Below the pieces are notes generated by a model. It saw only the letters and a program-made list of their open reading frames with translations. It did no database searches and was not told where the DNA came from. From Deinobacterium chartae (GTDB lineage: Bacteria; Deinococcota; Deinococci; Deinococcales; Deinococcaceae), in contig NZ_JACHHG010000008.1 of NCBI RefSeq assembly GCF_014202645.1, positions 124,001 to 188,000 on the forward strand: a DNA stretch of 64,000 bases, read 5' to 3'. Shown piece by piece: positions 8,565 through 18,348 of this stretch (its first letter is position 1; every line of letters starts with the position of its first letter). Made by a program: the position numbers and the translations under genes.

Positions 8565-9986
8565 TCAGGCCTCGAGGCGGCGAATGTCTCCGGAGACGCG
8601 GTAAAAGCCGTTGATCTCGTGCAGCGCGTCCACCACGTAACGCGCCCCGGCCTCGCGCAGATCACGGGGAAACTGTACGTTCCAGTCGGCGTGGTAACCG
8701 GGCGTGCGGGGCTGAACGCGCAGTTTTCCGCTCTCGAGGATGCACTCGAGCAAGATGCCCTCCGAGGCGTCGCGGGTGATCTCGAGGCTGGCCTGCGGAG
8801 TGCGCGCGGTCACGGCAGCCTGCAGTTTGACGTCGCGGACCTGCGGCACGCTCCCCTGTTCGGCGGCAGCGATGGCCGCTTCACTCGCGTCGATGGCCGC
8901 AAGGTAGCCGCGGGTGGTGACCACGTACAGCCGCGCGCCGTGGTACTGCATCGAAAGCGCGCTGCCCAGGCCGCTGCCGAGCTTCCACAGCCGCCGTCCG
9001 TCGCGCGCGAAGCAGTACAGCGCCGCCGAGGAGTCACCGGCAAAGACGTACTCGCCGCCGGGACTGGTGGCACAGGAGAAGATGGCCGCGTCGCAGCGGT
9101 AATCTTGCCGGTGCTCGCCGGCCTTGGAGAAACGCTGCACCAGATTGGCGCTGGTAGCGGCGTACACGTCGTCTTGCTCCTGCCAGCCAAACAGCACCGA
9201 GCCTCGGGTAGGGCAGCTCCACAGCTGCATCCCGCTCACGCGGTCGTACATGGCCACCCCACGGCTGTGGCCGTGATAGACGCCCCGCTCGTCCACCCGC
9301 ACCATCCAACCCGCGGCGGCTCCCTGGTCCACGTTGCCCCACTGCTCGTCGCTCTCGGCGTCGAAGGCATACACGTTGCCGTCCGAGTCCGACACGCCGA
9401 GCAGGCCGCCTGCGATATCCAGCCAGTACAGGCTGACCCGCTCGTCCACCTCGTAAGCCTTAAACGGCAGCTTGCCGCTGAGGTCGTAGACGTTGCCGTC
9501 ATCGCAACCGGCAAAGATCCAGCGGTCATCGCGCACCAGGCATTTGACGCCTTCGGGCAGCTGAAATTTCAGTTCGGTTTCGCCCTCGAGGCTCAGGGCG
9601 TACACCTCGCCGTTTTGGTTGCCGACCCAGGCGCGCTGGTCATCTACGAAGATGCCAAATGCCGACGAAGTGCTGCCAAAGCGCCACAGGACCGGAGCGA
9701 CCCGGGCTTTGGTGGTGGCGGTCTCCTGTACCACCCGGCGGGTTACTGCACGCTTTGTCCGCACGCCCTCAACGGCGTCCTCGTAGCCCTTGCGGCGCTT
9801 TTCGGAGAGCTTCCTGGCCGCTTCGGCACGCGCCTTGGCCGCGTCTGCAAAGGTCTTGACCTGTTTTTGCCCCTCGGTGCCGATGCGGCCGTAACGGACC
9901 GTGAGCTCGCTCCCCTCGAGGGTGACTTCATAAAATTTATGTTCGCTACCGTTGGGATCCGAATACTCGAGGTAATGGCGCTCCAT
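8565..9986 (-). CDS. WGR-domain protein with C-terminal beta-propeller
   Basis: 473 residues. Residues 1-80 form a WGR-type domain (YLEYSDPNGSEHKFYEV, VRYGRIGTEGQ, FADAAKARAEAARKLSEKRRKGY). This family binds DNA ends or nucleic acid in PARP-like and MolR-like proteins. From about residue 110 there are repeated blades of PQQ/WD type (for example GNVYALSLEG, GNVYDLSG, GNVYAFDAE, RLWKLGSGLG). No PARP catalytic domain is present. TAAGAT (9998-9993) lies 6 nt before the ATG, so the mRNA is probably leaderless. A sensor or scaffold role at damaged DNA is inference only. Confidence 0.75.
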   Translation of the reverse strand: MERHYLEYSDPNGSEHKFYEVTLEGSELTVRYGRIGTEGQKQVKTFADAAKARAEAARKLSEKRRKGYEDAVEGVRTKRAVTRRVVQETATTKARVAPVLWRFGSTSSAFGIFVDDQRAWVGNQNGEVYALSLEGETELKFQLPEGVKCLVRDDRWIFAGCDDGNVYDLSGKLPFKAYEVDERVSLYWLDIAGGLLGVSDSDGNVYAFDAESDEQWGNVDQGAAAGWMVRVDERGVYHGHSRGVAMYDRVSGMQLWSCPTRGSVLFGWQEQDDVYAATSANLVQRFSKAGEHRQDYRCDAAIFSCATSPGGEYVFAGDSSAALYCFARDGRRLWKLGSGLGSALSMQYHGARLYVVTTRGYLAAIDASEAAIAAAEQGSVPQVRDVKLQAAVTARTPQASLEITRDASEGILLECILESGKLRVQPRTPGYHADWNVQFPRDLREAGARYVVDALHEINGFYRVSGDIRRLEA

Positions 9987-10045
9987 AAAGCCATCTTAAT
10001 GAGAATCCACGGCGGTTCCGTACGGTTCTCGACATCGGCCCACCG

Positions 10046-10525
10046 TCAGTCAGCAGCCTGCTGCATGCCTCTGGACACGCGCTCGGGCCAAGTCACCACC
10101 GTGTCGGTGGCAATTCCCGGGCGCCCCGGACCGGCGATGTCCCAGGGAATAACGTCGCGGCCGCGCAGGCTGCAGATGACCTCGAGGCCCGCGTCGGTGG
10201 CCCGGTCGGCCAGCACCCAGTGAAAACCGCCGCCGCCCGTGAGGTGGTTGTGCATCAAGATCACCTGCATACCGCGCGCCAGCAGCGCCTCGAGGTAAGG
10301 ACGCGCGGCGGCTCCGGGCGGCAAGAAGGCGCGCAGCGCCCCCCAGCCCAGACCGTGCAGGATCAGGGTAACCGCGTGCGCGCCGATGGCCTCGGCGGGC
10401 GGCCAGTCGGGACCGAGCGCCTGCATCGCCTCGAGGGTAGGAACCTCGAGGTTCTCCCGCGCGTGCAGGTTAAGAATCGCGTAATACCCGCACAGTTTGC
10501 TCTCCAGGGGTTGCAGGTGCGTCAC
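10046..10525 (-). CDS. Unknown protein, possible cysteine-peptidase (C39/papain-like) fold
   Basis: 159 residues from GTG 10525, with AAGGAG before it. The N-terminal LCGYYAILNL resembles the catalytic Cys helix of papain-like or C39 peptidases, and GGGGFHWVLADR further on could supply the catalytic His. A downstream acidic partner is not obvious. No signal peptide. I cannot name it; the fold suggestion rests on two short motifs. Confidence 0.5.
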   Translation of the reverse strand: MTHLQPLESKLCGYYAILNLHARENLEVPTLEAMQALGPDWPPAEAIGAHAVTLILHGLGWGALRAFLPPGAAARPYLEALLARGMQVILMHNHLTGGGGFHWVLADRATDAGLEVICSLRGRDVIPWDIAGPGRPGIATDTVVTWPERVSRGMQQAAD

Positions 10526-10629
10526 AGGCGTCTCCTTCGGCTTGAATTCAAGACCTACTGTAGGGCCTGGACCTGACGGAAATATTAAGAAGATAAGATA
10601 AAATTCAACACCTGTTTAGACTTGAAGTC

Positions 10630-10661
10630 AAAAAGGCGGGAGACGTTCACCGTCTCCCGCC
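10630..10661 (-). terminator. Intrinsic terminator of the acyl-CoA ligase gene
   Basis: On the minus strand GGCGGGAGACG-GTGAA-CGTCTCCCGCC (stem 11 bp, 10661-10635) is followed directly by TTTTT (10634-10630). This is a classic rho-independent terminator. Confidence 0.9.
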
Positions 10662-10681
10662 CGAGGCTCCTGCCAGGGATT

Positions 10682-12346
10682 TCAGACCGGCAGGGTGTAT
10701 CCCTGAAACTGCTCCCGCAGTTTGCGCTTCAAAAACTTCCCGGCCGCAGTCCTCGGAATCTCGGCCACGAACTCGTAAGCATCCGGCAGCCAGAAGCGCG
10801 CGAAGTGCGGCTCGAGGTAGGCGGTCAGCTCCTCGGCGCTCACCTCGGCACCGGGGCGCTTCACGACCACCGCCAGCGGTCGCTCGGTCCACCTGGGGTG
10901 CGGGACCGCGATCACGGCCGCCTCGGCCACCGCCGGGTGACCCATCAGCGCGTTCTCCAGGTCTACCGAGCTGATCCACTCGCCGCCCGACTTGATCAGC
11001 TCCTTGGCGCGGTCCTTGATGTGCATGTACCCGCGCTCGTCCATGGTCGCGATGTCACCGGTGTCGAACCAGGCCCGGCCCTCGATGCTGTGAACGGCGG
11101 CGCGGCTGGCCTCGGGGTCCCCGAAGTAGCTCTCGGAAATCCAGGGGCCCCGGATCAGCAAGTTCCCCATGGTCTGGCCGTCGTGCGGCACCTCCTCGAG
11201 GTCGGCGTTCACCAGCTTCAGCTCGACCAGCGGCACCGCACGTCCCTGCTTGGCGCGCAGGCGGTAGCCCTCGTCGGAGCGCTCGTCCACCCCGGGCGGC
11301 AACTGCGAGTTCGTACCCAGCGGGCTGGTTTCGGTCATGCCCCAGGCATGCCCCAGGTACAGGCCAAGACGGTCAAAGGCCCGGATCAGCGCTTCGGGTG
11401 CCGCAGAGCCACCTACCACCATCTTGCGCATGGCCGAGAGATCGTACGGCTGTCCCTCCACCTGCGCGCGCTCGAGTTCCTGCAACAGCCCCATCCAGAT
11501 GGTCGGCACTCCGGCCGAGAGCGTCACCTTTTCTTCCTGCATCAGCCGCGCAAGGCTCGCTCCGTCGCTGAATACCGACGCGAACACCTGCGAAGCGCCC
11601 ACCATGGCGGCGGTGTACGGCAGGCCCCAGGCGTTCACGTGAAACATCGGCACCACCGGCAGCAGGCGGTCTGCCTCGCGCAGATCCAGCGCGTCAGGCA
11701 ACGCGGAGGCCAAGCTGTGCAGCACGGTCGAGCGGTGCGAGTAAAGCACACCCTTGGGGTTCCCGGTGGTGCCCGAGGTGTAGCACATGCCGCAGGCGTC
11801 GCGCTCGTCGAGCTCCGGGTAGCGGTAGTCACTGCCGTACCCGCCGATCCAGGCGTCGTAGTCCACCACACCGGGCACGGCCTGCGGGAGCGGCCCCATC
11901 ACCACGATCTTCTCCAGCTGCGGGCAGGCCTGCACGATCTGCGGGATCATGCGCGCAAACACGTTGTCCAGCAGCAGGATGCGGTCCCCGGCGTGGTTGA
12001 TGATGTACACGATCTGCTCGGGATGCAGGCGCACGTTCACGGTATGCAGCACCGCGCCGGTGATCGGGATGCCCAAGTAAGCCTCGAGGTGCCGGAAGTG
12101 GTTGGTCGCCAGGGTCGCCACCCGGTCTCCGGGCCGGATTCCAGCGTCCGTCAGCGCATGGGCCAGCTGCTTCGCACGGCGGTACACGTCGCCGTACGTG
12201 CAGCGGTGCTTGGCCGGAATCGGACGGCCCGCCTCGTCCATCCCGGCGGGTAGCAGCGAAACGACCTCCTGCTGGGCGAAGAGCGTGCCGACCCGCTCGA
12301 GAATGGTCGATACGGTCAACTGGACATCCATCATCGTAGAACGCAT
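10682..12346 (-). CDS. Fatty acyl-CoA ligase (AMP-forming)
   Basis: 554 residues from ATG 12346, which has AGGAGG 5 nt before it; a longer frame upstream is not needed. It activates a fatty acid through an acyl-adenylate to the CoA thioester. Motifs: [12 protein letters not shown] (P-loop-like), [19 protein letters not shown], and the C-terminal [16 protein letters not shown] plus GKFLKRKLR with the adenylation Lys. Closest in overall look to medium/long-chain ligases (FadD/AlkK type); chain length cannot be read from sequence. A possible -10 TACACT lies at 12387-12382. Monocistronic, between two terminators. Confidence 0.9.
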   Translation of the reverse strand: MRSTMMDVQLTVSTILERVGTLFAQQEVVSLLPAGMDEAGRPIPAKHRCTYGDVYRRAKQLAHALTDAGIRPGDRVATLATNHFRHLEAYLGIPITGAVLHTVNVRLHPEQIVYIINHAGDRILLLDNVFARMIPQIVQACPQLEKIVVMGPLPQAVPGVVDYDAWIGGYGSDYRYPELDERDACGMCYTSGTTGNPKGVLYSHRSTVLHSLASALPDALDLREADRLLPVVPMFHVNAWGLPYTAAMVGASQVFASVFSDGASLARLMQEEKVTLSAGVPTIWMGLLQELERAQVEGQPYDLSAMRKMVVGGSAAPEALIRAFDRLGLYLGHAWGMTETSPLGTNSQLPPGVDERSDEGYRLRAKQGRAVPLVELKLVNADLEEVPHDGQTMGNLLIRGPWISESYFGDPEASRAAVHSIEGRAWFDTGDIATMDERGYMHIKDRAKELIKSGGEWISSVDLENALMGHPAVAEAAVIAVPHPRWTERPLAVVVKRPGAEVSAEELTAYLEPHFARFWLPDAYEFVAEIPRTAAGKFLKRKLREQFQGYTLPV

Positions 12347-12502
12347 GGAGCCTCCTGAAAACTGGAAATTGTGATGGCCCCAGTGTAGCCGATTTCGTCC
12401 GCTCCGGCGTACGGGATTAGCCCAGACTGCGCGCGGGCAGCTTTCAGGAACCGGAAAAACCGAGCTCGGGGCCAGCGCTGCTTGGGCCTTTGCCACAGCA
12501 CG

Positions 12503-12531
12503 AAAAAGGAGCGCGGCATGGCCGCGCTCCT
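12503..12531 (-). terminator. Intrinsic terminator of der
   Basis: On the minus strand AGGAGCGCGGC-CAT-GCCGCGCTCCT followed by TTTT (12506-12503; the stem's last base is also T). The stem is 11 bp. Confidence 0.9.
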
Positions 12532-12547
12532 GATGGGGGCTCGAGGG

Positions 12548-13873
<1,326 letters not shown>

Positions 13874-13891
13874 GGATTCTCCCTTCGGTGC

Positions 13892-13920
13892 CGCGCGGCG
13901 GGGAATCACGCCGCCGCGCG
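13892..13920 (-). other. Hairpin in the der mRNA leader
   Basis: CGCGCGGCGG / CCGCCGCGCG with a 9-nt loop, just upstream of the der ribosome-binding site. It could end transcription coming from the MazG gene or affect der translation; no T-tract follows. Confidence 0.4.
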
Positions 13921-14009
13921 CCGTCACTCGAGGTCTTCTACAGTTCCTCGAGGCAAGCAAATCAGTCTACTCGAGCGCGGGCCGCGCGATGGTGACCCGT
14001 GTCGCCCGG

Positions 14010-14426
14010 TCAGCGGGGCTGACCATTGCGGCTGAGGCGTTCCAGCACGCCGCGCACGTCAGCGGGCTGCCAGCCCTCGGGCTTGAGCTGTTTGCCGTCG
14101 GCGCGGCGTGGGCCGGTGGTCTTGGCGAGGTTGGCGCGGTGCACCTCCTCGAACACCGCGTCCGGGTCCACGCCGCAGGCCAGAATGCCGCCGTAAACGA
14201 CGTAGAGCAGGTCGGTCAGTTCGTGCACCAGCGGGGCAAGGTCGAACGCCTCGCCGCGTTCGCTCGCCTCGAGGGCAGCCTCAAACGCCTCCATGACCTC
14301 GCGGTACTCCTCGCTCACCAGGGTGCGGCGCAGCCGCAGCAGGTCGGCCGGTGGCGCGGTGGGACGGTCGGGCATTTCAGCACCGATGGCGAGGTGAAAG
14401 TCCTTGACGCGCTGGGCATTACTCAT
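14010..14426 (-). CDS. MazG-like NTP pyrophosphohydrolase (DR2231-type dUTPase candidate)
   Basis: 138 residues from ATG 14426. All-alpha NTP pyrophosphatase family: the EEYREVMEAFEAAL helix and HELTDLLYVVYGG supply the EExxE / ExxD metal-binding acidic residues, and RANLAKTTGPRRADGKQLKPEGW closes the domain. From memory this strongly resembles D. radiodurans DR2231, reported as a MazG-like dUTPase, so a house-cleaning role on dUTP is likely. A TCTAAT -10 (14438-14433) stands 6 nt before the ATG. The in-frame extension upstream to 14750 lacks family features. Confidence 0.82.
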   Translation of the reverse strand: MSNAQRVKDFHLAIGAEMPDRPTAPPADLLRLRRTLVSEEYREVMEAFEAALEASERGEAFDLAPLVHELTDLLYVVYGGILACGVDPDAVFEEVHRANLAKTTGPRRADGKQLKPEGWQPADVRGVLERLSRNGQPR

Positions 14427-14582
14427 GGGGACATTAGAGCACAGTCCGCAGAGCGCTGCGGTACCTGCCCCGAAGATTTCCGGCTGTGGCTCCTCGGGGA
14501 TTCCCTTTGCTCTCTGCTCAGGAGAATCCCCGGAAAGACCAGCAATGTAAGTCAATAACGCCAGCAAATTTTGCATAAAAGC

Positions 14583-14588
14583 TACACT
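14583..14588 (+). promoter_or_regulatory. Candidate -10 box
   Basis: TACACT, 43 bp before the ATG of the 107-residue gene. No clear -35. Confidence 0.35.
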
Positions 14589-14631
14589 AAGTTTGGCAAT
14601 TTGCCAGCAAATTATCCTCCCGGAGGTTCCC

Positions 14632-14955
14632 ATGGCCAAACGCTCCCCCAGCGAGTCCCGGCTCGGTGCCCTGATCGAACAGGCCCTCGAGGAACGCAGC
14701 CGCCGCCTCGCCCTCGAGGCGCATCCCGAAGGCAAGGTCACCATCCGCATGAGTGCAGTCGATTACTACTGGCTCACCAAGCTCGCCGAGTTCATGGACA
14801 TCAGCCGCACCCGCGCCGCACAGGAACTGCTCTCCGCTGCCGTCGCCGACGCGGTGCAGGCCGCCGGACTCAGCAGCGAACCGGGCCGTGACCTCGAGGA
14901 GGACATCCGCCGCTTCATCGCCCAGGAATTCCCGGGCCGCGCCACCTCCAGCTGA
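14632..14955 (+). CDS. Small unknown protein, possible ribbon-helix-helix-like DNA-binding protein
   Basis: 107 residues from ATG 14632, with CGGAGG before it. The centre (KVTIRMSAVDYYWLTKLAEFMDISRTRAAQELLSAAVADAV) has the beta-strand plus two-helix look of ribbon-helix-helix regulators. It is 34 bp upstream of the antiporter gene on the same strand, so it may be co-transcribed and could regulate it (inference). No firm family assignment. Confidence 0.5.
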   Translation: MAKRSPSESRLGALIEQALEERSRRLALEAHPEGKVTIRMSAVDYYWLTKLAEFMDISRTRAAQELLSAAVADAVQAAGLSSEPGRDLEEDIRRFIAQEFPGRATSS

Positions 14956-14989
14956 TGTAAACCTCTTTTCCTGACCTTCAAGGAGCACG

Positions 14990-16696
14990 ATGCATCACGA
15001 GACTGCACTGATCTCCACGCTTGCCATCGGCCTCGTCGTGGCCTTCCTTGCCGGAATGGTCGCCTCGAGGCTGAAGCTTCCTCCCCTGGTGGGCTACCTG
15101 CTGGCCGGCGTGATCGTCGGGCCTTTCACCCCCGGTCTCACCGCCGATTCGGGCGTAGCCCAGGAACTCTCTGAGATCGGCGTGATCCTGCTGATGTTCG
15201 GCGTGGGATTGCACTTCTCGCCCAAAGAACTGCTCGATGTGCGCAAGATCGCCGTTCCGGGAGCCGTGCTGCAGATCGTCGCCGCCACCGCCATGGGTAT
15301 GGGCTTGGCTGCGCTGCTCGGCTGGGGACAGGGGGCTGGCCTGATCTTCGGGCTCTCGCTGTCGGTCGCCAGCACGGTGGTGCTGCTGCGCGCCCTCGAG
15401 GGCCGCGGCCGCCTCGAGTCGCTGGACGGACGCATCGCGGTGGGCTGGCTGATCGTGGAAGATCTGGTGATGGTGCTGGCTTTGGTGCTGCTGCCCGCCC
15501 TGGCCGGACCGCTGGGCGGCCACGCGGCCGGAAGTGCCACCGATCCGCTGCTGGCGCTGGTGCTGACCCTGGGCAAGGTCGCGCTGTTCGTGGCGATCAT
15601 GATGCTGGGCGGCACCCGCATCGTGCCGTGGATGCTGCGGCGGGTAATCAGCACCGGCTCACGCGAGCTCTTTACCCTGGCGGTGCTGGCCCTGGCCCTG
15701 GGCGTGGCCTACGCCTCGGCCACGCTGTTCGGCGTGTCCTTCGCGCTGGGCGCTTTCTTCGCCGGTATCGTGGTGGGCGAGTCGCACCTCAGTCACCAGG
15801 CCGCCGAGGGTGCCTTGCCGCTGCAAGACGCTTTCGCAGTGCTGTTTTTCGTGTCGGTCGGCATGCTGTTTGACCCGAGCGTGCTGCTGCGCCAGCCCCT
15901 CGAGGTGCTGGCGGTGCTGGCGGTGATCCTGATCGGCAAGTCGCTGGCCGCCGCCGCACTGGTCCTGGCTTTCCGCTACCCGCTGCGCACGGCCTTGATC
16001 GTGGCCGCCAGCCTCGCGCAGATCGGCGAGTTCTCCTTTATCCTGGCCGCTTTGGGGGTAAGCTTGGGTCTGCTACCCAAAGAGGGCCAGAACCTGATCC
16101 TGGCCGGAGCGCTGCTGTCCATCACGCTCAACCCGCTGATGTTCGCCGTCGCGGAGGCCCTGCAGCGGCACTTCGAACCCGAACGGCTCAAACTTCCGCC
16201 CGATCCGCTGCGCCAGCCTCAGGCGGGCGTGCTGCAGAACCACACGGTCCTGATCGGCTACGGGCAGGTCGGTCGCGGCGTGGGCGAAGCGCTTCAGGCC
16301 GAGGGGACCCCGCTGGTGGTGGCCGAACGCAACCGCCAGACGGTCGAACAGGAACGTCAGCGCGGCCTGAACATCGTGCACTGCGACAGTGCGCAGGAGA
16401 TCGACTTGGTACCGCTCGGCCTCGAGCGTGCCCGGCTGCTGGTGATCGCCACCCCCGACGCCTTCGAGGCGCGTCACATGCTTGATTACGCCCTGAAGGT
16501 CCGGCCGGACCTGCCGGTGGTGGTGCGCTCGCACAATGCCCAAGACGCCCACGACCTGCTCACGGCAGGAGCCCGCATCGCCATCGTCGGCGAGGACGAA
16601 CTGGCCCGCAGCCTGTCTCGGCACGCCCTCGAGGTTCTGCACGGTTCTCCCTCGGACCCGCCGGAGCCGTCGCCCGGCAGACGCCGTGAAGCGTAA
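14990..16696 (+). CDS. CPA2-family cation/proton antiporter with C-terminal TrkA-N domain
   Basis: 568 residues with AAGGAG before the ATG. About 12 membrane segments fill residues 1-390; conserved blocks include LKLPPLVGYLLAGVIVGP, GVILLMFGVGLHF and GWLIVEDLVMV (acidic pair of the transport path). From about residue 415 a soluble Rossmann RCK/TrkA-N domain begins with VLIGYGQVGRGVGEAL, which in this family binds nucleotide and gates transport. YbaL/KefB-like: probably K+ or Na+ efflux in exchange for H+. The short gene just upstream may share its transcript. Confidence 0.9.
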   Translation: MHHETALISTLAIGLVVAFLAGMVASRLKLPPLVGYLLAGVIVGPFTPGLTADSGVAQELSEIGVILLMFGVGLHFSPKELLDVRKIAVPGAVLQIVAATAMGMGLAALLGWGQGAGLIFGLSLSVASTVVLLRALEGRGRLESLDGRIAVGWLIVEDLVMVLALVLLPALAGPLGGHAAGSATDPLLALVLTLGKVALFVAIMMLGGTRIVPWMLRRVISTGSRELFTLAVLALALGVAYASATLFGVSFALGAFFAGIVVGESHLSHQAAEGALPLQDAFAVLFFVSVGMLFDPSVLLRQPLEVLAVLAVILIGKSLAAAALVLAFRYPLRTALIVAASLAQIGEFSFILAALGVSLGLLPKEGQNLILAGALLSITLNPLMFAVAEALQRHFEPERLKLPPDPLRQPQAGVLQNHTVLIGYGQVGRGVGEALQAEGTPLVVAERNRQTVEQERQRGLNIVHCDSAQEIDLVPLGLERARLLVIATPDAFEARHMLDYALKVRPDLPVVVRSHNAQDAHDLLTAGARIAIVGEDELARSLSRHALEVLHGSPSDPPEPSPGRRREA

Positions 16697-16753
16697 ATGC
16701 GTCCTTCCGGCGCTGAAAGGCACCGGAAGTTACGGGCCGTTTTGCCCGAAGCC

Positions 16754-17230
16754 TTAGACCCAGGAATTGAGGCGGTCCTCGTAGACAAACGGCAGCAGCG
16801 GTGCAATCGCATCAAACCCGGTGACTGCCGCACCTTCGCCGGCTCCCAGGTTCACGATCAGGGTCTTGCCGCGCAATCCGGCCACCCCACGCGAAAGCGC
16901 TGCCAGGCGTGATTTTTGCAGGGTGGACAGCCGGATCAGCTCGGCGATGCCCGGCAGCGGACGGTCGAGCAGTTCGGCGGTCGCCTCGGGCACCCGGCTG
17001 CGCGGGCCCAGCCCGGTTCCCCCCAGGGTCAAGATCAGTCCAAAGCCCCGCTGGTCAGCTCCCTGGCGCAGCGCGCGGCGGATCAGCGCGGCCTCGTCGG
17101 GGATGGTGGCGCACTCCTCGAGGGCGAGGTCTTTACCCGAAAAACGGGCCTCCAGCGCACGTGCACTCGCCTCGAGCGCGGGGTCGGGAGCGCCGCTCGC
17201 CGTGACCATTAAAACTGATACACTCGTCAT
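16754..17230 (-). CDS. MogA/MoaB-family molybdopterin adenylyltransferase-like protein
   Basis: 158 residues. The MoCF-biosynthesis fold is shown by LILTLGGTGLGPRSRVPEAT (usual TTGGTGLTPRDxTPEA) and the later ALSRGVAGLRGKTLIVNLGAGEGA (usual LPG). The family adenylates molybdopterin before molybdenum insertion, or is of unknown role in MoaB types. TAGACT (17242-17237) is 6 nt before the ATG, a leaderless arrangement. The altered last motif (NLGAGEGA for NLPGSP) makes activity less certain. Confidence 0.82.
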   Translation of the reverse strand: MTSVSVLMVTASGAPDPALEASARALEARFSGKDLALEECATIPDEAALIRRALRQGADQRGFGLILTLGGTGLGPRSRVPEATAELLDRPLPGIAELIRLSTLQKSRLAALSRGVAGLRGKTLIVNLGAGEGAAVTGFDAIAPLLPFVYEDRLNSWV

Positions 17231-17236
17231 GGGACG

Positions 17237-17242
17237 AGTCTA
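17237..17242 (-). promoter_or_regulatory. -10 box of mogA-like gene (leaderless)
   Basis: TAGACT, separated from the ATG by six bases (CGTCCC). Confidence 0.55.
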
Positions 17243-17303
17243 GCGTAGCCTCAGTGCCTGGGACGCCGGATTTTTCCCCCAGGTGCCCCGAAAGGAGTCC
17301 ACC

Positions 17304-17786
17304 ATGCGAATTACGGACAATAAAGTCGTTGCCATCGACTACGTCCTCACCATTCAGGGCGAGGTCGTAGACCAGAGCGAGGGCGAACCCCTGGTTTACC
17401 TGCAGGGCGCTTCGAACATCATTCCCGGTCTCGAACGGGCCCTCGAGGGCAAGACCGTAGGTGACAGCCTTTCGGTAACCGTACCCCCCGAAGAGGGCTA
17501 CGGTACCTGGGATGAGAACAGCGTCGAGAAGATCGACCGTGACAACTTCGATGAGGCCCCGGAAGTGGGTGCCACCTACTACGCCGAGAACGCCGACGGT
17601 TCGGTGCTGCCGTTCACCGTGCGTGCGATCGAGGAAGACGGCGTGGTCATCGACTTCAACCACCCGCTGGCCGGGGAAACCCTCGAGTTCCAGGTGACCG
17701 TGCGCTCGATCCGCGACGCCCGGCCCGAGGAAATCGAGCACGGCCACCCGCACGGTGAGAGCGGCGAGGAAGGCCACCACCACTAA
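17304..17786 (+). CDS. slyD: FKBP-type peptidyl-prolyl isomerase SlyD
   Basis: 160 residues with AAAGGAG before the ATG. The N-terminal FKBP core (VVAIDYVLTIQGEVVDQS, GASNIIPGLERALEGKTVGD) is interrupted by an insert-in-flap domain (EEGYGTWDENSVEKIDRDNF to DFNHPLAGETLEF), as in SlyD. The His-rich tail (HGHPHGESGEEGHHH) may bind nickel or other metals. Cytoplasmic foldase and chaperone; in E. coli it helps hydrogenase nickel insertion, which cannot be assumed here. Confidence 0.93.
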   Translation: MRITDNKVVAIDYVLTIQGEVVDQSEGEPLVYLQGASNIIPGLERALEGKTVGDSLSVTVPPEEGYGTWDENSVEKIDRDNFDEAPEVGATYYAENADGSVLPFTVRAIEEDGVVIDFNHPLAGETLEFQVTVRSIRDARPEEIEHGHPHGESGEEGHHH

Positions 17787-17798
17787 ATCCGGGTAAAA

Positions 17799-17861
17799 GC
17801 CCGGGTCAGAAGAGGCAGGCTCTTTGGGAGCCTGCCTCTTCGCTCTGACCTTGGCCCGGGC
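17799..17861. terminator. Long nested bidirectional terminator hairpin
   Basis: The inner stem is 14 bp (17809-17822 with 17828-17841). Outer arms GGTCAGA/TCTGACC and GCCCGGG/CCCGGGC extend it. It lies between the convergent slyD and FUN14 genes. Confidence 0.8.
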
Positions 17862-17864
17862 TCT

Positions 17865-18203
17865 TCAGCCTGCCCGGAAACCCAGCACGAAAGCCGCCAG
17901 AAAAGCGCCGCTGAAGGGCAAGTTGTTGGTCAGCACGCCCAAAAAGGAACTCCAGCCGCTCTGGATGCGCTCCCGCTCCAGCAGCGGTCCGGCTGCCTGC
18001 TGGATGCGCAGCCAGTCCACCTCGATAAAGCCCGAGGCGGCCAGCAGTTGCACCGCGATGAACAGCACGCCCACCACCAGCAGGGCGATCTTGCCGATCT
18101 TCTTGACCGCGTAACCCGCAGCAAAACCCAGCACCGCTCCCAAAGACAGCTGGCCCAGGTACGGCGTGAGAAGGTTGAATGCCGTATCGGCCGTATCCTG
18201 CAT
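17865..18203 (-). CDS. FUN14-family membrane protein
   Basis: 112 residues. LGAVLGFAAGYAVKKIGKIALLVVGVLFIAVQLLAASGFIEVDW is the hallmark of the FUN14 family (Gly-rich helix, KK turn, hydrophobic helix), and a second hydrophobic helix is at the C-terminus. The function of bacterial members is unknown. TACACT (18215-18210) is 6 nt before the ATG, so the transcript is probably leaderless. Confidence 0.78.
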   Translation of the reverse strand: MQDTADTAFNLLTPYLGQLSLGAVLGFAAGYAVKKIGKIALLVVGVLFIAVQLLAASGFIEVDWLRIQQAAGPLLERERIQSGWSSFLGVLTNNLPFSGAFLAAFVLGFRAG

Positions 18204-18209
18204 GGTTCC

Positions 18210-18215
18210 AGTGTA
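18210..18215 (-). promoter_or_regulatory. -10 box of FUN14 gene (leaderless)
   Basis: TACACT six bases (GGAACC) before the ATG. Confidence 0.55.
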
Positions 18216-18276
18216 GCGATTCCGCATGCCCCTCTCCTCTGCCGCAGGGGGATATCGCCCGCCCCAGGCGGCGCGG

Positions 18277-18284
18277 TATACACT
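18277..18284 (+). promoter_or_regulatory. Candidate -10 of the ECF sigma operon
   Basis: TATACACT, about 65 bp before the sigma factor ATG. Whether it is housekeeping or autoregulated cannot be told. Confidence 0.35.
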
Positions 18285-18348
18285 AAAGAGAAGCGCGCGG
18301 CCCGGAGGCCTCCTCGCAGGTCGGGAACCCGCGGGCAAGGAGCCGCGT

